From assembly GCF_002090155.1 (NCBI RefSeq), contig NZ_BBRM01000006.1, forward strand, positions 186,001-250,000: 64,000 bases of DNA, written 5' to 3'. Source of the stretch: Demequina sp. NBRC 110056. GTDB taxonomy: Bacteria > Actinomycetota > Actinomycetes > Actinomycetales > Demequinaceae. This document shows, piece after piece, positions 16,916 through 26,163 of this stretch. Made by a program: the position numbers and the translations under genes. Positions within the stretch are counted from its first letter, which is position 1, and the number at the start of each line of letters is the position of its first letter. The notes under the pieces were generated by a model. That model saw only the letters and a program-made list of their open reading frames with translations. It had not been told where the DNA came from and made no database searches.

Positions 16916-17899
16916 GTGACCAGCACCGTGCCCCGTGCCGCAGAAGCCACGGAGTCGCGCGGAGGGGACAACGCCCCCGCCACGCGATCGCCCCGCCACG
17001 AGACCCAACGATCACGCCACTGGCGCGAGAACCTCGCCGGCTACGGATTCCTGACACCCTGGCTCGTCGGGTTCTTCGGCCTCACGCTGATCCCGATGGT
17101 CTACTCGCTGTACCTCAGCTTCACCAGCTACAACATCTTCTCGCCGCCCGAGTGGATCGGCTTCGACAACTACATCCGGATGTTCGAGGACCCGGTCTAC
17201 CTCAACTCGGTCAAGATCACGGCGATCTACGTGCTCGTGGGCGTTCCGATCAAGCTCGCCGCCGCCCTGGGCGTCGCGATGCTGCTGAACTACCGCGACC
17301 GGGGAGCGGGCTTCTTCCGCTCGTCGTTCTACGCCCCGTCGCTCATCGGCGCCTCGGTGTCCGTCGCGATCGTGTGGCGCGCGATGTTCTCCACCGACGG
17401 CCCCGTCGACGACACCCTCAGCTTCTTCGGCCTCGAGATCGGCGGCTGGGTGGGCAACGTCGCGCTCGTGCTGCCCATGATGATCCTGCTGGCGGTGTGG
17501 CAGTTCGGCGCACCCATGGTGATCTTCCTCGCGGGCCTCAAGCAGGTGCCACGCGAGCTCTACGAGGCGGCCGACATGGACGGCGCGGGACCCATCCGCA
17601 AGTTCAAGTCGATCACCCTGCCGATGCTCTCCGCGGTGGTGTTCTTCAACCTGCTGCTCGAGATCATCGGGGCCTTCCAGGTGTTCTCGTCGGCGTACAT
17701 CATCTCGAACGGCTCCGGCGGGCCGGCCGGCATGACCAACTTCTACACGGTCTACCTCTACAAGCGGGCCTTCACCGACGGCCAGATGGGCTACGCCTCC
17801 GCGATGGCGTGGGCGCTCGTCATCGTCGTCGCGATCCTCGCCTTCGTCCTGTTCCGCACCTCGAAGATGTGGGTGCACTACCAGGGAGACAGCAAGTGA
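16916..17899 (+). CDS. Carbohydrate ABC transporter permease (MalF/UgpA-like)
   Basis: A 327-residue inner-membrane permease with about six transmembrane helices after a charged N-terminal tail of 40 residues. The cytoplasmic EAA loop that docks the ATPase reads YEAADMDGAGPIRKFKSITLP at about residues 218-238. The GTG start follows AGGAGAG. It ends in a four-base overlap with the second permease gene, and the two form the membrane channel for the binding protein at 15519-16847. Confidence 0.93.
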   Translation: MTSTVPRAAEATESRGGDNAPATRSPRHETQRSRHWRENLAGYGFLTPWLVGFFGLTLIPMVYSLYLSFTSYNIFSPPEWIGFDNYIRMFEDPVYLNSVKITAIYVLVGVPIKLAAALGVAMLLNYRDRGAGFFRSSFYAPSLIGASVSVAIVWRAMFSTDGPVDDTLSFFGLEIGGWVGNVALVLPMMILLAVWQFGAPMVIFLAGLKQVPRELYEAADMDGAGPIRKFKSITLPMLSAVVFFNLLLEIIGAFQVFSSAYIISNGSGGPAGMTNFYTVYLYKRAFTDGQMGYASAMAWALVIVVAILAFVLFRTSKMWVHYQGDSK

Positions 17900-18804
17900 G
17901 CACCCTGCGCGAGATCCGCACCCCCGTCGAGCCCACGCCCGGCCGCCGCGCGGACAAGCCCCGCTTCACCCGCAAGCAGATCAACACCGCGATCTGGTTC
18001 GTGGTCCTCATGGCGTTCACCGCGATCGTCCTGTACCCGCTGCTGTGGCTGCTCATGTCGACGTTCAAGGACAACAGCGAGTTCGGCCAGAACCAGGGCC
18101 TCGTCCCCAACGACCCGACCCTCGACAACTACGTCAAGGTGTTCGAGGGCATCGCGGGCGTGCCGATGTGGCGCTTCTTCACCAACTCCGCCATCATCGC
18201 GATCGCCGCGACCTTCGGCACCCTGCTGAGCTCGTCGATGGCGGCCTACGCGTTCGCGCGCATCCGCTTCCGCGGCGTCGGGATCTTCTTCGCGGCGATG
18301 ATCGGCACGCTGCTGCTGCCGTTCCACGTCGTGATCATCCCGCAGTACATCATGTTCAACAACCTGGGCATGATCGACACCTACTGGCCGCTGATCCTGC
18401 CCAAGTTCCTCGCGACCGAGGCGTTCTTCGTCTTCCTCATGGTCCAGTTCATGCGCGGCATCCCGCGCGAGATGGACGAGGCCGCGAGGGTCGACGGCGC
18501 CGGCCACGTGAGGACCTTCACGTCGATCATGCTCCCGCTGATCCAGCCCGCGCTGGTGACGAGCGCGATCTTCAGCTTCATCTGGACGTGGAACGACTTC
18601 CTCGCGCCGCTGATGTACATCACGAGCCCGGAGAAGTACCCGCTCCCCATCGCGCTACGCCTGTACAACGACCAGACCAGCACCTCGGACTACGGAGCGA
18701 CCGTGACGGCATCGTTCATCGCCCTGATCCCGATCCTGCTGTTCTTCCTCGTCTTCCAGCGCTTCCTGGTGGCGGGCGTGGCGACGCAGGGGCTCAAGGG
18801 CTGA
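17896..18804 (+). CDS. Carbohydrate ABC transporter permease (MalG/UgpE-like)
   Basis: A 302-residue permease with six predicted transmembrane helices. The first follows RKQINTAIW. The EAA loop reads DEAARVDGAGHVRTFTSIMLP, and the family signature FIWTWNDFLAPLMY precedes the last helices. The GTG start overlaps the previous stop (GTGA). It pairs with the preceding permease in one importer. The next gene begins two bases after its stop, so transcription probably continues. Confidence 0.93.
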   Translation: MSTLREIRTPVEPTPGRRADKPRFTRKQINTAIWFVVLMAFTAIVLYPLLWLLMSTFKDNSEFGQNQGLVPNDPTLDNYVKVFEGIAGVPMWRFFTNSAIIAIAATFGTLLSSSMAAYAFARIRFRGVGIFFAAMIGTLLLPFHVVIIPQYIMFNNLGMIDTYWPLILPKFLATEAFFVFLMVQFMRGIPREMDEAARVDGAGHVRTFTSIMLPLIQPALVTSAIFSFIWTWNDFLAPLMYITSPEKYPLPIALRLYNDQTSTSDYGATVTASFIALIPILLFFLVFQRFLVAGVATQGLKG

Positions 18805-18805
18805 C

Positions 18806-19474
18806 ATGGGCATCTCACGGGAGCAGCGTGCCGCACGGCGACTGGACCGCGACGGCATCGGCCCGGTCCTGCACGACCGGCCCATCGGCGCGTGGCCCGG
18901 CGCCGTGGGCGGCTTCGCCCTCTGGGGCGAGGTGCTGCTCACCGGCATCATGGTGACGATCGCCTCGCTCGGCGTCGTGACGGCGCCGGCCGCGCTCGCG
19001 GCCGGCAGCCGCCACCTGACCCGGTACGCGCGCTCCGAGTCGTCTCGGTGGGCGCTGTTCTGGCGCGATGTGCGCGCGGCGCTTCCCGGAGGCATCGGCA
19101 TCGGCGCGGCTGCGGCGGTGCTCGCCACCGTCCTCGCCGTCGACATCTCGCTCGCGCGCACCGGCGTGCTGCCCGCGGCCCCCGTGGTCGAGGCGATCAG
19201 CTGGGCTGGTCTCCTCGCCGCGGGCACCGTGCTGCTGGCCGCGGCCGGGCAGTGGGACGCCCACGCCGGCTGGCGCGCGGCCGTGATGCGGGCGCTGTCG
19301 CAGCTGCGGGGCGACGTCGGCGGCGCGGCGTATCTCGCGTCGACGGTCGCGTTCGTGGGAGTCTGCACCTGGGCGCTTCCGGCGCTGCTGGTGCCCGCGC
19401 TCGGCTGCGCGGCCATCGCGGTGGTCGCGATCCCCGCCCGCCCTCGCCGTCGTGACGGCGAGGACCTGGCCTGA
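18806..19474 (+). CDS. DUF624 (YesL-like) membrane protein
   Basis: A 222-residue protein with about five hydrophobic segments. Features such as the early LWGEVLLTGIMVTIASLGVVTAPAA block and the following LTRYARSESSRWALFWRDVR are typical of DUF624/YesL. The family is regularly found next to carbohydrate ABC permeases and glycosidases in Firmicutes and actinobacteria, but its role is unknown; an accessory part in uptake is inferred. It starts with ATG two bases after the permease stop. Residue usage (Ala-rich, RPRRRDGED tail) matches its neighbours. Confidence 0.75.
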   Translation: MGISREQRAARRLDRDGIGPVLHDRPIGAWPGAVGGFALWGEVLLTGIMVTIASLGVVTAPAALAAGSRHLTRYARSESSRWALFWRDVRAALPGGIGIGAAAAVLATVLAVDISLARTGVLPAAPVVEAISWAGLLAAGTVLLAAAGQWDAHAGWRAAVMRALSQLRGDVGGAAYLASTVAFVGVCTWALPALLVPALGCAAIAVVAIPARPRRRDGEDLA

Positions 19475-19565
19475 CCCGGCCGGCGCATCGGCGCTGCTCG
19501 GGGCGGGTGGCACCACCCACGGAACCACGACGGCGCGGCTTCTGACGGCCGCGCGAAGGAGAGGC

Positions 19566-21572
19566 ATGCACTACGGCGGCGACTACAACCCCGAGCAGTG
19601 GACCGAGGAGATCTGGCACGAGGACGTCGCGCGGATGCGCGAGGCCGGCGTCACCATGGTGAGCCTCGGCATCTTCGCGTGGAGCCGTCTGCAGCCGGCT
19701 GAGGGGGAGTTCGACTTCGCGTGGCTCGATCGCGTGATCGACCTGCTCCACGAGGGCGGGATCGCCGTCGACCTCGCCACGGCCACCGCCTCGCCGCCGC
19801 CGTGGATGCACGAGCGCTACCCCGAGATCCTGCCGGTGACCGCCGAGGGCGTGACGCTCGGGCCGGGCAGTCGCCAGCACTACGCGCCCAGCTCGCCGGT
19901 CTACCGGCGCCTCGCCGCGGAGCTCGTGACGGCTCTCGTGGAGCGCTACGCGGACCACCCGGCGATCGTCATGTGGCACGTCAACAACGAGTACGGCTGC
20001 CACCTGCACGCCGACTACTCGGACAACGCCCGCGACGCCTTCCGCGCCTGGCTGCGCGAGCGGTACGGCTCCGTCGACGCCCTCAACGACGCGTGGGGCA
20101 CGGCCTTCTGGTCGCAGCGCTACACGAGCTTCGACCAGGTGCTGCCGCCGCGCGCGGCGCCGTACAGCCACAACCCGGGCCAGCTGCTCGACTTCCGCCG
20201 CTTCACGTCGGACATGCTCCTCGAGTGCTACCTCATGGAGAAGGAGATCATCCGCGCCGCGGGGGCGACGCAGCCCATCACCACCAACTTCATGGGCGCC
20301 TTCAAGCCGGCCAACTACCAGGAGTGGGCCGAGCACATGGACGTCATCACCGATGACGCGTACCCGGACCCCGACGACCCGGAGTCCTTCCGCGACGCCG
20401 CGTTCCAGCGCGACCTCATGCGCTCGCTCAAGCCCGGCACCCCGTGGCTGCTGATGGAGCAGGTGACCGGTGCGCTCAACTGGCGGCCCACCAACGCGCC
20501 CAAGGCTCCGCAGCAGATGGCCGCGCTCTCCATGCAGTGCGTCGGCCGCGGCGCCGACGGCGTCCTGTTCTTCCAGTGGCGCCAGTCGCGCGCCGGCGCG
20601 GAGAAGTTCCACGCGGCGATGCTGCCCCACGCGGGGACCGGCACGCGGATCTGGCGCGAGGTCACCGAGCTCGGCGCGCAGCTGGGCTCGCTGCCCGAGC
20701 TCCCCTCCGGTGGGGCCGATGCGCGGGTCGCCCTGGTGATGGACTGGGAGAGCTGGTGGGCGGTCGAGTCTCCCGACCACCCGTCGAACGTGCTCGACTA
20801 CGTCGCCGTGCTGCAGCGCTGGTACCGCGCCCTGCACCGGCGTCACGTGATGGTCGACATCGTGCCGCCCGAGCGCGTCACGGCGGACGCCTACGACCTC
20901 GCCATCGCCCCCGCGCTGTACCTGCTGCGAGCCGGCGGTGCCGAGGCCCTGTCGACCTTCGTCGCCGGCGGCGGCCACCTGCTCGCCGGGCCGTTCACTG
21001 ACGTGGTCGACGAGCGCGACGCGTTCCTGGACGGTGGCTTCCTCACGCGGCTCGGGCCCGCGCTCGGGGTGACCATCGAGGACTTCGGCGCGCTTGCGCA
21101 GCCGGGAGGCACCGGACAGTCCGAGGCGCCGCTCGCCGGACCGTTCGGCACCGTCGCCGGCACGCTCCTCGCCGAGGAGGTCGTGCTGAGGGGCGCGACG
21201 CCGGTCGCCACGTTCGCGGGCGGGCGCCGCGACGGCGACCCCGCGCTTACCGAGCACGCCCACGGAGAGGGAACCGGCTGGTACCTCGCCACCGTGCCCG
21301 ACGAGCAGGGCGCCGATGCGCTCGCCGGCTGGGCGCTCGACCGTGCGGGCATCGCGCCCGTCCTCGAGGGTCTGCCCGTGGGCGTCGAGGCGGCCCAGCG
21401 AGGCTCGGTGGTCACGGTCATCAACCACGGGTCCGAGCCGGCGGTGGTCGACGTGGCGGGGCGCGACCTCCTGCGCGGCGAGCCGGTCACCGAGGTCCAC
21501 CTCGACGCGTTCGGCTACGCGCTGGTCGACACCGCCGCATCCGACACCGCGACGCCGGACGCCGCGCGATGA
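19566..21572 (+). CDS. Family 42 beta-galactosidase
   Basis: A 668-residue GH42 enzyme that removes terminal beta-galactosyl units. The N-terminus MHYGGDYNPEQW is the family hallmark. The TIM barrel carries the acid/base Glu142 in HVNNEYGCH and the nucleophile Glu298 in LLMEQVTGALNWR. A trimerisation domain and a small C-terminal beta domain follow. No signal peptide is seen, so it acts in the cytoplasm on imported oligosaccharides. ATG at 19566 has GGAGAGG just upstream; a GTG start as far up as 19452 stays open but includes the repeated GCGCATCGGC motif at 19483. It overlaps the glycerate kinase gene by four bases. Confidence 0.93.
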   Translation: MHYGGDYNPEQWTEEIWHEDVARMREAGVTMVSLGIFAWSRLQPAEGEFDFAWLDRVIDLLHEGGIAVDLATATASPPPWMHERYPEILPVTAEGVTLGPGSRQHYAPSSPVYRRLAAELVTALVERYADHPAIVMWHVNNEYGCHLHADYSDNARDAFRAWLRERYGSVDALNDAWGTAFWSQRYTSFDQVLPPRAAPYSHNPGQLLDFRRFTSDMLLECYLMEKEIIRAAGATQPITTNFMGAFKPANYQEWAEHMDVITDDAYPDPDDPESFRDAAFQRDLMRSLKPGTPWLLMEQVTGALNWRPTNAPKAPQQMAALSMQCVGRGADGVLFFQWRQSRAGAEKFHAAMLPHAGTGTRIWREVTELGAQLGSLPELPSGGADARVALVMDWESWWAVESPDHPSNVLDYVAVLQRWYRALHRRHVMVDIVPPERVTADAYDLAIAPALYLLRAGGAEALSTFVAGGGHLLAGPFTDVVDERDAFLDGGFLTRLGPALGVTIEDFGALAQPGGTGQSEAPLAGPFGTVAGTLLAEEVVLRGATPVATFAGGRRDGDPALTEHAHGEGTGWYLATVPDEQGADALAGWALDRAGIAPVLEGLPVGVEAAQRGSVVTVINHGSEPAVVDVAGRDLLRGEPVTEVHLDAFGYALVDTAASDTATPDAAR

Positions 21573-22675
21573 GGATCGTCCTCGCGCCCGACTCCTTCAA
21601 GGGCACGGCCTCGGCAGAGGACGCAGCCGCGGCGCTCGCCGCCGGCTGGCGGTCGGTCGATCCGACGGTCGACGTCGTGGTGCGTGCCATGGCGGACGGG
21701 GGAGAGGGCACCATCGACGCGCTCGCGGCGGCGCCCGGCGCGGCGCGCCACGCGACGGAGGTGAGCGGCCCCGACGGGCGGCCCGTGACGGCCGCCTGGG
21801 TGACGCTCCCCGAGGGCGGCCTCACGACCGCGGTGATCGAGCTCGCCCAGTCCTCCGGCATCACCCTCATGGACCCGCTGGCGGCGCTCGACGCCCACAC
21901 CCTCGGCCTCGGCCAGGTGGTGCTCGCGGCTCTCGAGGACGGCGCGCAGCGGCTCCTCATCGCGGTCGGAGGGTCCGCCTCCACCGACGGCGGGACCGGC
22001 GCTTTGCGAGCCCTGGGAGCCCAGTTCTCAGACGTCGAGGGTGCGCCCCTGCCGCTCGGCGCCCGCGGCCTCGAGTCGGTCGCGCGCGTCTCGCTCGACG
22101 GCCTGGTGCCGCTGCCCACCGGCGGCGTGACCGTGCTCACCGACGTCACCAACCCGCTTACAGGGCCCTCCGGAGCGGCCGCGGTCTATGGGCCCCAGAA
22201 GGGCGCGAGCCCCGAGGACGTGCCCCGCATGGACGCCGCGCTCGCGCGCCTCGCCCACGTCGTCACCTCCCAGGTGCCCGATCGCGCGCCCGACCCGACC
22301 GCGCCCGGCGCCGGCGCAGCGGGCGGCACCGCCTACGGGCTCGCGCTGTGGGGGGCGACCCTCGCGCACGGCGCGTCGGCGGTGGCCGATGCGATCGACC
22401 TCGACGGCGCGCTAGCGGGCGCCGACCTCGTGATCACCGGCGAGGGTCGTTACGACGGCCAGTCGGGCCAGGGGAAGGTCGTATCGGAGGTGGCCCGCCG
22501 CGCCGGCGCCGCCGGCGTCCCCGTGGCCCTCGTCGCCGGCGCCATCGACGCGCCGACCGACGGCTTCGCCGGGGCGGTCTCGCTCACCGACCTCGCCGGC
22601 AGCGGCGAGGCCGCGATGGCCAGCACCCTCGAGTGGCTCCGTGCCGCCGGCTCCCAGCTCGCGCATCGGCCCTGA
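21569..22675 (+). CDS. glxK: Glycerate kinase
   Basis: A 368-residue glycerate kinase of the GarK/GlxK family, which phosphorylates D-glycerate to a phosphoglycerate. Motifs are RIVLAPDSFKGTASA at the start, ADGGEGTIDAL, LLIAVGGSASTDGGTGAL, VTNPLTGPSGAAAVYGPQKGA and LVITGEGRYDGQSGQGKVV. The ATG overlaps the GH42 stop. Its presence at the end of a glycosidase operon hints that the pathway releases glycerate or a precursor such as tartronate semialdehyde. This would fit cleavage by the DUF993 protein. The final codons Ala-His-Arg-Pro and stop are formed by a GCGCATCGGC motif. Confidence 0.92.
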   Translation: MRIVLAPDSFKGTASAEDAAAALAAGWRSVDPTVDVVVRAMADGGEGTIDALAAAPGAARHATEVSGPDGRPVTAAWVTLPEGGLTTAVIELAQSSGITLMDPLAALDAHTLGLGQVVLAALEDGAQRLLIAVGGSASTDGGTGALRALGAQFSDVEGAPLPLGARGLESVARVSLDGLVPLPTGGVTVLTDVTNPLTGPSGAAAVYGPQKGASPEDVPRMDAALARLAHVVTSQVPDRAPDPTAPGAGAAGGTAYGLALWGATLAHGASAVADAIDLDGALAGADLVITGEGRYDGQSGQGKVVSEVARRAGAAGVPVALVAGAIDAPTDGFAGAVSLTDLAGSGEAAMASTLEWLRAAGSQLAHRP

Positions 22676-22704
22676 CGCGGCCCCTTCACGCGACCACCCC
22701 GGCA

Positions 22705-22784
22705 CCCCAGCCCGACCGACCCAGCCCCGATCCACCCAGCCTCGACCGATTCAGCCCCGACCCACCCAGCCTCGACCGACCCAG
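22705..22784 (+). repeat. 15-bp tandem repeat upstream of the arabinofuranosidase gene
   Basis: About five copies of a 15-base unit, CCCAGCCYCGACCGA or CCCAGCCCCGAYCCA, with alternate copies more alike (30-base higher-order period). The array fills most of the 117-bp gap between glxK and the GH51 gene and ends just before AGGAGAACCC, which serves as ribosome site. The DNA lacks dyad symmetry, so it is not a terminator. Confidence 0.85.
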
Positions 22785-22792
22785 GAGAACCC

Positions 22793-24313
22793 ATGACCGA
22801 CGTGACCGTCTCCCTCGACCCCAGCGCGCGCATCGGCGCTGTGCCTCGACGCCTGTTCGGGGGCTTCGTCGAGCACCTCGGGCGGCACGTCTACGACGGC
22901 ATCCACGAGCCGAGCCACCCGAGCGCCGACGAGGACGGCTTCCGTCGGGACGTCATCGAGCTCGTGCGCGAGCTGGGGGTCTCGACCATCCGCTACCCGG
23001 GCGGCAACTTCGTCTCGGGCTACCGGTGGGAGGACGGCGTCGGTCCGCAGGAGGAGCGTCCCACGCGGCTCGACCTGGCGTGGCACTCCATCGAGACCAA
23101 CGAGGTGGGCCTGCACGAGTTCTCGGGATGGCTCGACAAGGTCGGCTCCGACCTCATGCTCGCGGTGAACCTGGGCACGCGCGGGATCGAGGAGGCGGTC
23201 GACCTGCTCGAGTACGCGAACGTGCCCGGCGGCACCGCGATGTCCGAGCTGCGCCGCGACAACGGACGCGACGAGCCGTTCGCGATCGACATGTGGTGCC
23301 TGGGCAACGAGATGGACGGGCCATGGCAGCTGGGCCACCTCGACGCCGACTCCTACGGCCGGCTCGCGTCGCGCACCGCCCACGCGATGAAGCTCATGGA
23401 CCCGTCGATCCGCACCGTCGCGTGCGGCTCGTCGAGCTGGGACATGGACACGTTTGGCGCGTGGGAGCGCACGGTGCTCGGCCACGCCTACGACAACGTC
23501 GACTACATCTCGTGCCACGCCTACTACGAGGAGCGCGACGGCGACCGCGCGGCCTTCCTCGCCTCGGGCGAGCACATGGCGCGCTTCATCCAGGAGGTCG
23601 TCATCGCGGCGGACCACGTGAAGGCGCTCAAGCGGTCGGACAAGACCATCGACATCTCGTTCGATGAGTGGAACGTCTGGTACATGAACCGGCCCGCCCC
23701 GGGCTCGTTCGACGGGAAGGCCGTCGACGAGTTCGAGTTCGCGCCGCGCCTGCTCGAGGACCGCTACACGGTGCTGGACGCGGTCGTGTTCGGCTCGCTG
23801 CTCATCACGCTCCTGCGCCACTGTGATCGGGTGACGAGCGCGTCGCTCGCGCAGCTCGTGAACGTCATCGCGCCCATCATGACGGAGCCCGGCGGCCCTG
23901 CGTGGCGGCAGACCACGTTCTTCCCCTTCGCGCTCACGTCGCGGTTGGCGACGGGACAGGCGCTGCGGGTGCCCGTGACGTCAGGGACGTTCGCCACCTC
24001 GCGGCTCGGCGAGGTCGCCGACGTCGACGCCGTGGCGACGTGGGACGAGGAGGCCGGAACCGCGGCGGTGTTCGTGGTCAACCGGGCGCTCGATGGGTCG
24101 CGGACCGTTCGCGTCGACGTCAGCGCCCTAGGCTCGACCTCGATCGCCGAGGCGCACCTCATCGCCGACGACGACCTCGACGCCGCGAACACCCTCGAGG
24201 ATCCCGAGCGCGTCGCGCCCGTGGACCTTGAGGGTGCGGTCATCGAGGAAGGGGTGCTGACCCTCACCCTGCCCGCGGTGTCGTGGGCGGCTGTGTCGTT
24301 GCAGGTCGGGTAG
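22793..24313 (+). CDS. abfA: Family 51 alpha-L-arabinofuranosidase
   Basis: A 506-residue GH51 enzyme. The start RLFGGFVEHLGRHVYDGI and TIRYPGGNFVSGYRWEDGVG are family signatures. The acid/base is Glu173 in CLGNEMDGPW and the nucleophile Glu292 in SFDEWNVWY. The C-terminal 130 residues form the expected beta sandwich. It removes terminal arabinofuranosyl groups from arabinan, arabinoxylan or arabinogalactan fragments; no signal peptide, so it is intracellular. AGGAG precedes the ATG at 22793. Together with GH42 it suggests that the importer takes up arabinogalacto-oligosaccharides. Confidence 0.95.
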   Translation: MTDVTVSLDPSARIGAVPRRLFGGFVEHLGRHVYDGIHEPSHPSADEDGFRRDVIELVRELGVSTIRYPGGNFVSGYRWEDGVGPQEERPTRLDLAWHSIETNEVGLHEFSGWLDKVGSDLMLAVNLGTRGIEEAVDLLEYANVPGGTAMSELRRDNGRDEPFAIDMWCLGNEMDGPWQLGHLDADSYGRLASRTAHAMKLMDPSIRTVACGSSSWDMDTFGAWERTVLGHAYDNVDYISCHAYYEERDGDRAAFLASGEHMARFIQEVVIAADHVKALKRSDKTIDISFDEWNVWYMNRPAPGSFDGKAVDEFEFAPRLLEDRYTVLDAVVFGSLLITLLRHCDRVTSASLAQLVNVIAPIMTEPGGPAWRQTTFFPFALTSRLATGQALRVPVTSGTFATSRLGEVADVDAVATWDEEAGTAAVFVVNRALDGSRTVRVDVSALGSTSIAEAHLIADDDLDAANTLEDPERVAPVDLEGAVIEEGVLTLTLPAVSWAAVSLQVG

Positions 24314-24337
24314 AGCTGCGCGTCGGTTGACGGTGCT

Positions 24338-24416
24338 CGTCAGGTGAGTGTGCTCGCCGCCTGACGTTGCTCCCGCCCTCGCGTCGGCCACACGACAGAG
24401 CCGCAGCGAGGGCGGG
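24338..24416. terminator. Two stem-loops between convergent genes
   Basis: CGTCAGG (24338-24344) pairs with CCTGACG (24360-24366), and CCCGCCCTCGC (24372-24382) pairs perfectly with GCGAGGGCGGG (24406-24416). They sit between the rightward GH51 gene and the leftward efflux gene and probably terminate both. Confidence 0.7.
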
Positions 24417-24438
24417 GCGCCCCTTCCTTGGGAGAGCG

Positions 24439-26100
24439 CTAGGGAGCGGTCTGCGGCTCAGGCTCGGGCGCTGCCTGCGACTCCGCCTCCGGCGTCTCGT
24501 CGGCCGGCTCTGCCGACAGCGACTTGTCGCCGCGCGGCAGCGCCACGAGCATCAGCACGGCGGTGCCGGCCGCGATGATCGCGGAGATCAGCATCGCGTG
24601 CTGGTTGGCGCTCATGAACGCCTCCTGCGCGGAGGCCAGGATCTGCGCGGCCACGTCCCCGGCGCCGGCCTCGGCCATCTGGTCGGTCACGGCGACGGCG
24701 CCCGCGAGCGAGTCCTCGACGGCGCCAGTGGCCTCGGCGGGCAGGCCCTCGGCCGCCCCGCTGATGTTCGACGCGTACTGGTTGGCGATGAGCGAGCCCA
24801 GCACCGCGATGCCGAGCGACGCGCCCAGCTCGCGGGTGGTGTCGTTCATCGCCGAGCCCATGCCGGAGCGGTTGCGCGGCACGGAGGACATCAGCATGTT
24901 GGTCGCGGGGGTCATCACGAGCGCCATGCCCAGGGTGACGAGGCTCATCGCGATCAGGAAGTCCCAGTAGGACGGCACCGTGGGCCAGGTGGTCATGAGG
25001 AGGAAGCCGCCGGCGATGATGACGAGGCCGGGCACGACGGTCCAGCGGGTGCCGACCTTCTCGACGAGCTTGGGCACCATCGGGCCGACGATCATCATGG
25101 GCAGCATCGACGGGATGAACGCGACGGACGTGGTCAGCGCGTCGTAGCCCATCACCAGCTGGAAGATCTGCGTCATGCCGAAGAAGGCGCCCATCATCGC
25201 GAAGAAGGTGAGGGTCACGGACAGCACGGACAGCGAGAACCGCGAGCGCAGGAACAGCGTGAGGTCGAGCATCGGGTGCTTCGCGCGCAGCTCCCACCAG
25301 ATGAACGCCGCGAGCGAGAGGCTGCCGAGCGCCGCGGCGATCACGGTCGCGGAGTCCTCGAAGCCGTGCGACGGGGCCTCCATGATCGTGTAGACGATGC
25401 CGGCGAGCGCGACGGTGATGAGGGCGCCTCCCAGCCAGTCGACGGGGGTCTGCTTCTCGTCCACGGACTCGGGGACGATGCGCCAGGTGACGACGAGCGA
25501 CACCAGGCCGAACGCGGCGCCCAGCAGGAACGCGGAGTGCCAGTCGAAGAAGTGCAGCAGGACGCCGGTCAGCACCGAGCCGATCATCATGCCGACGCCG
25601 GCCACGGCGGACCAGATCGCGATCGCCTTGGGGCGCTCCTTCGACGGGAACACCACGTTGACGATCGACAGCGTGGTGGGCATGACGAGCGCCCCGCCGA
25701 TGCCCATGATCGCGCGCGACGCGATGAGCTCGCCGCCGGTGGTCGCGAAGAACGGCGCGTAGATCGAGGCGGCGATGAAGATCACCAGGCCGACCAGCAT
25801 GGTGCGCTTGCGCCCGTAGCGGTCGGCGATCGCGGCGGCGATGAACAGCAGCGCGGCGAACACGAGGGCGAAGGCCTCGACCACCCAGGTGAGCTGGAGC
25901 TGCGTGAGGGAGAACTCGACGGCCAGGTCGGGCAGGGCCAGGTTGAGGCTCATGTTCGCGATCATCGCGGTCATGAGTCCGAGGCACAGCGTCGCGAGGA
26001 TCGCCCACCGCTTGCGGTAGGTGGACTCCGCGATGCCCTCGGCGAGGGCGTCGTCGAGTCCCGCGACGGTGGCGGGCGCGGACGCGGGGGAGTGGGACAC
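24439..26100 (-). CDS. MFS drug-efflux transporter, DHA2 (EmrB/QacA) family
   Basis: A 553-residue transporter with about 14 transmembrane helices. Motif A between helices 2 and 3 reads IADRYGRKRTML. The D1-type motif RWAILATLCLGLMTAMIANMS starts the first helix, and SRAIMGIGGALVMPTTLSIV is typical of DHA2 exporters. The tail is acidic and Pro/Glu-rich. It exports hydrophobic toxic compounds by proton antiport. The GTG at 26100 has GGAGG five bases upstream. It is divergent from a MarR gene, with the promoter TTGATA-17-TACTCT overlapped by GCGAAGTA boxes, so derepression by a MarR ligand is likely. Confidence 0.9.
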   Translation of the reverse strand: MSHSPASAPATVAGLDDALAEGIAESTYRKRWAILATLCLGLMTAMIANMSLNLALPDLAVEFSLTQLQLTWVVEAFALVFAALLFIAAAIADRYGRKRTMLVGLVIFIAASIYAPFFATTGGELIASRAIMGIGGALVMPTTLSIVNVVFPSKERPKAIAIWSAVAGVGMMIGSVLTGVLLHFFDWHSAFLLGAAFGLVSLVVTWRIVPESVDEKQTPVDWLGGALITVALAGIVYTIMEAPSHGFEDSATVIAAALGSLSLAAFIWWELRAKHPMLDLTLFLRSRFSLSVLSVTLTFFAMMGAFFGMTQIFQLVMGYDALTTSVAFIPSMLPMMIVGPMVPKLVEKVGTRWTVVPGLVIIAGGFLLMTTWPTVPSYWDFLIAMSLVTLGMALVMTPATNMLMSSVPRNRSGMGSAMNDTTRELGASLGIAVLGSLIANQYASNISGAAEGLPAEATGAVEDSLAGAVAVTDQMAEAGAGDVAAQILASAQEAFMSANQHAMLISAIIAAGTAVLMLVALPRGDKSLSAEPADETPEAESQAAPEPEPQTAP

Positions 26101-26163
26101 GTGGCCTCCGGGAAGAGCGGGCGCCGCCGGGGTCCGGCGGCGCGGTACGATCATTCGCATCGA

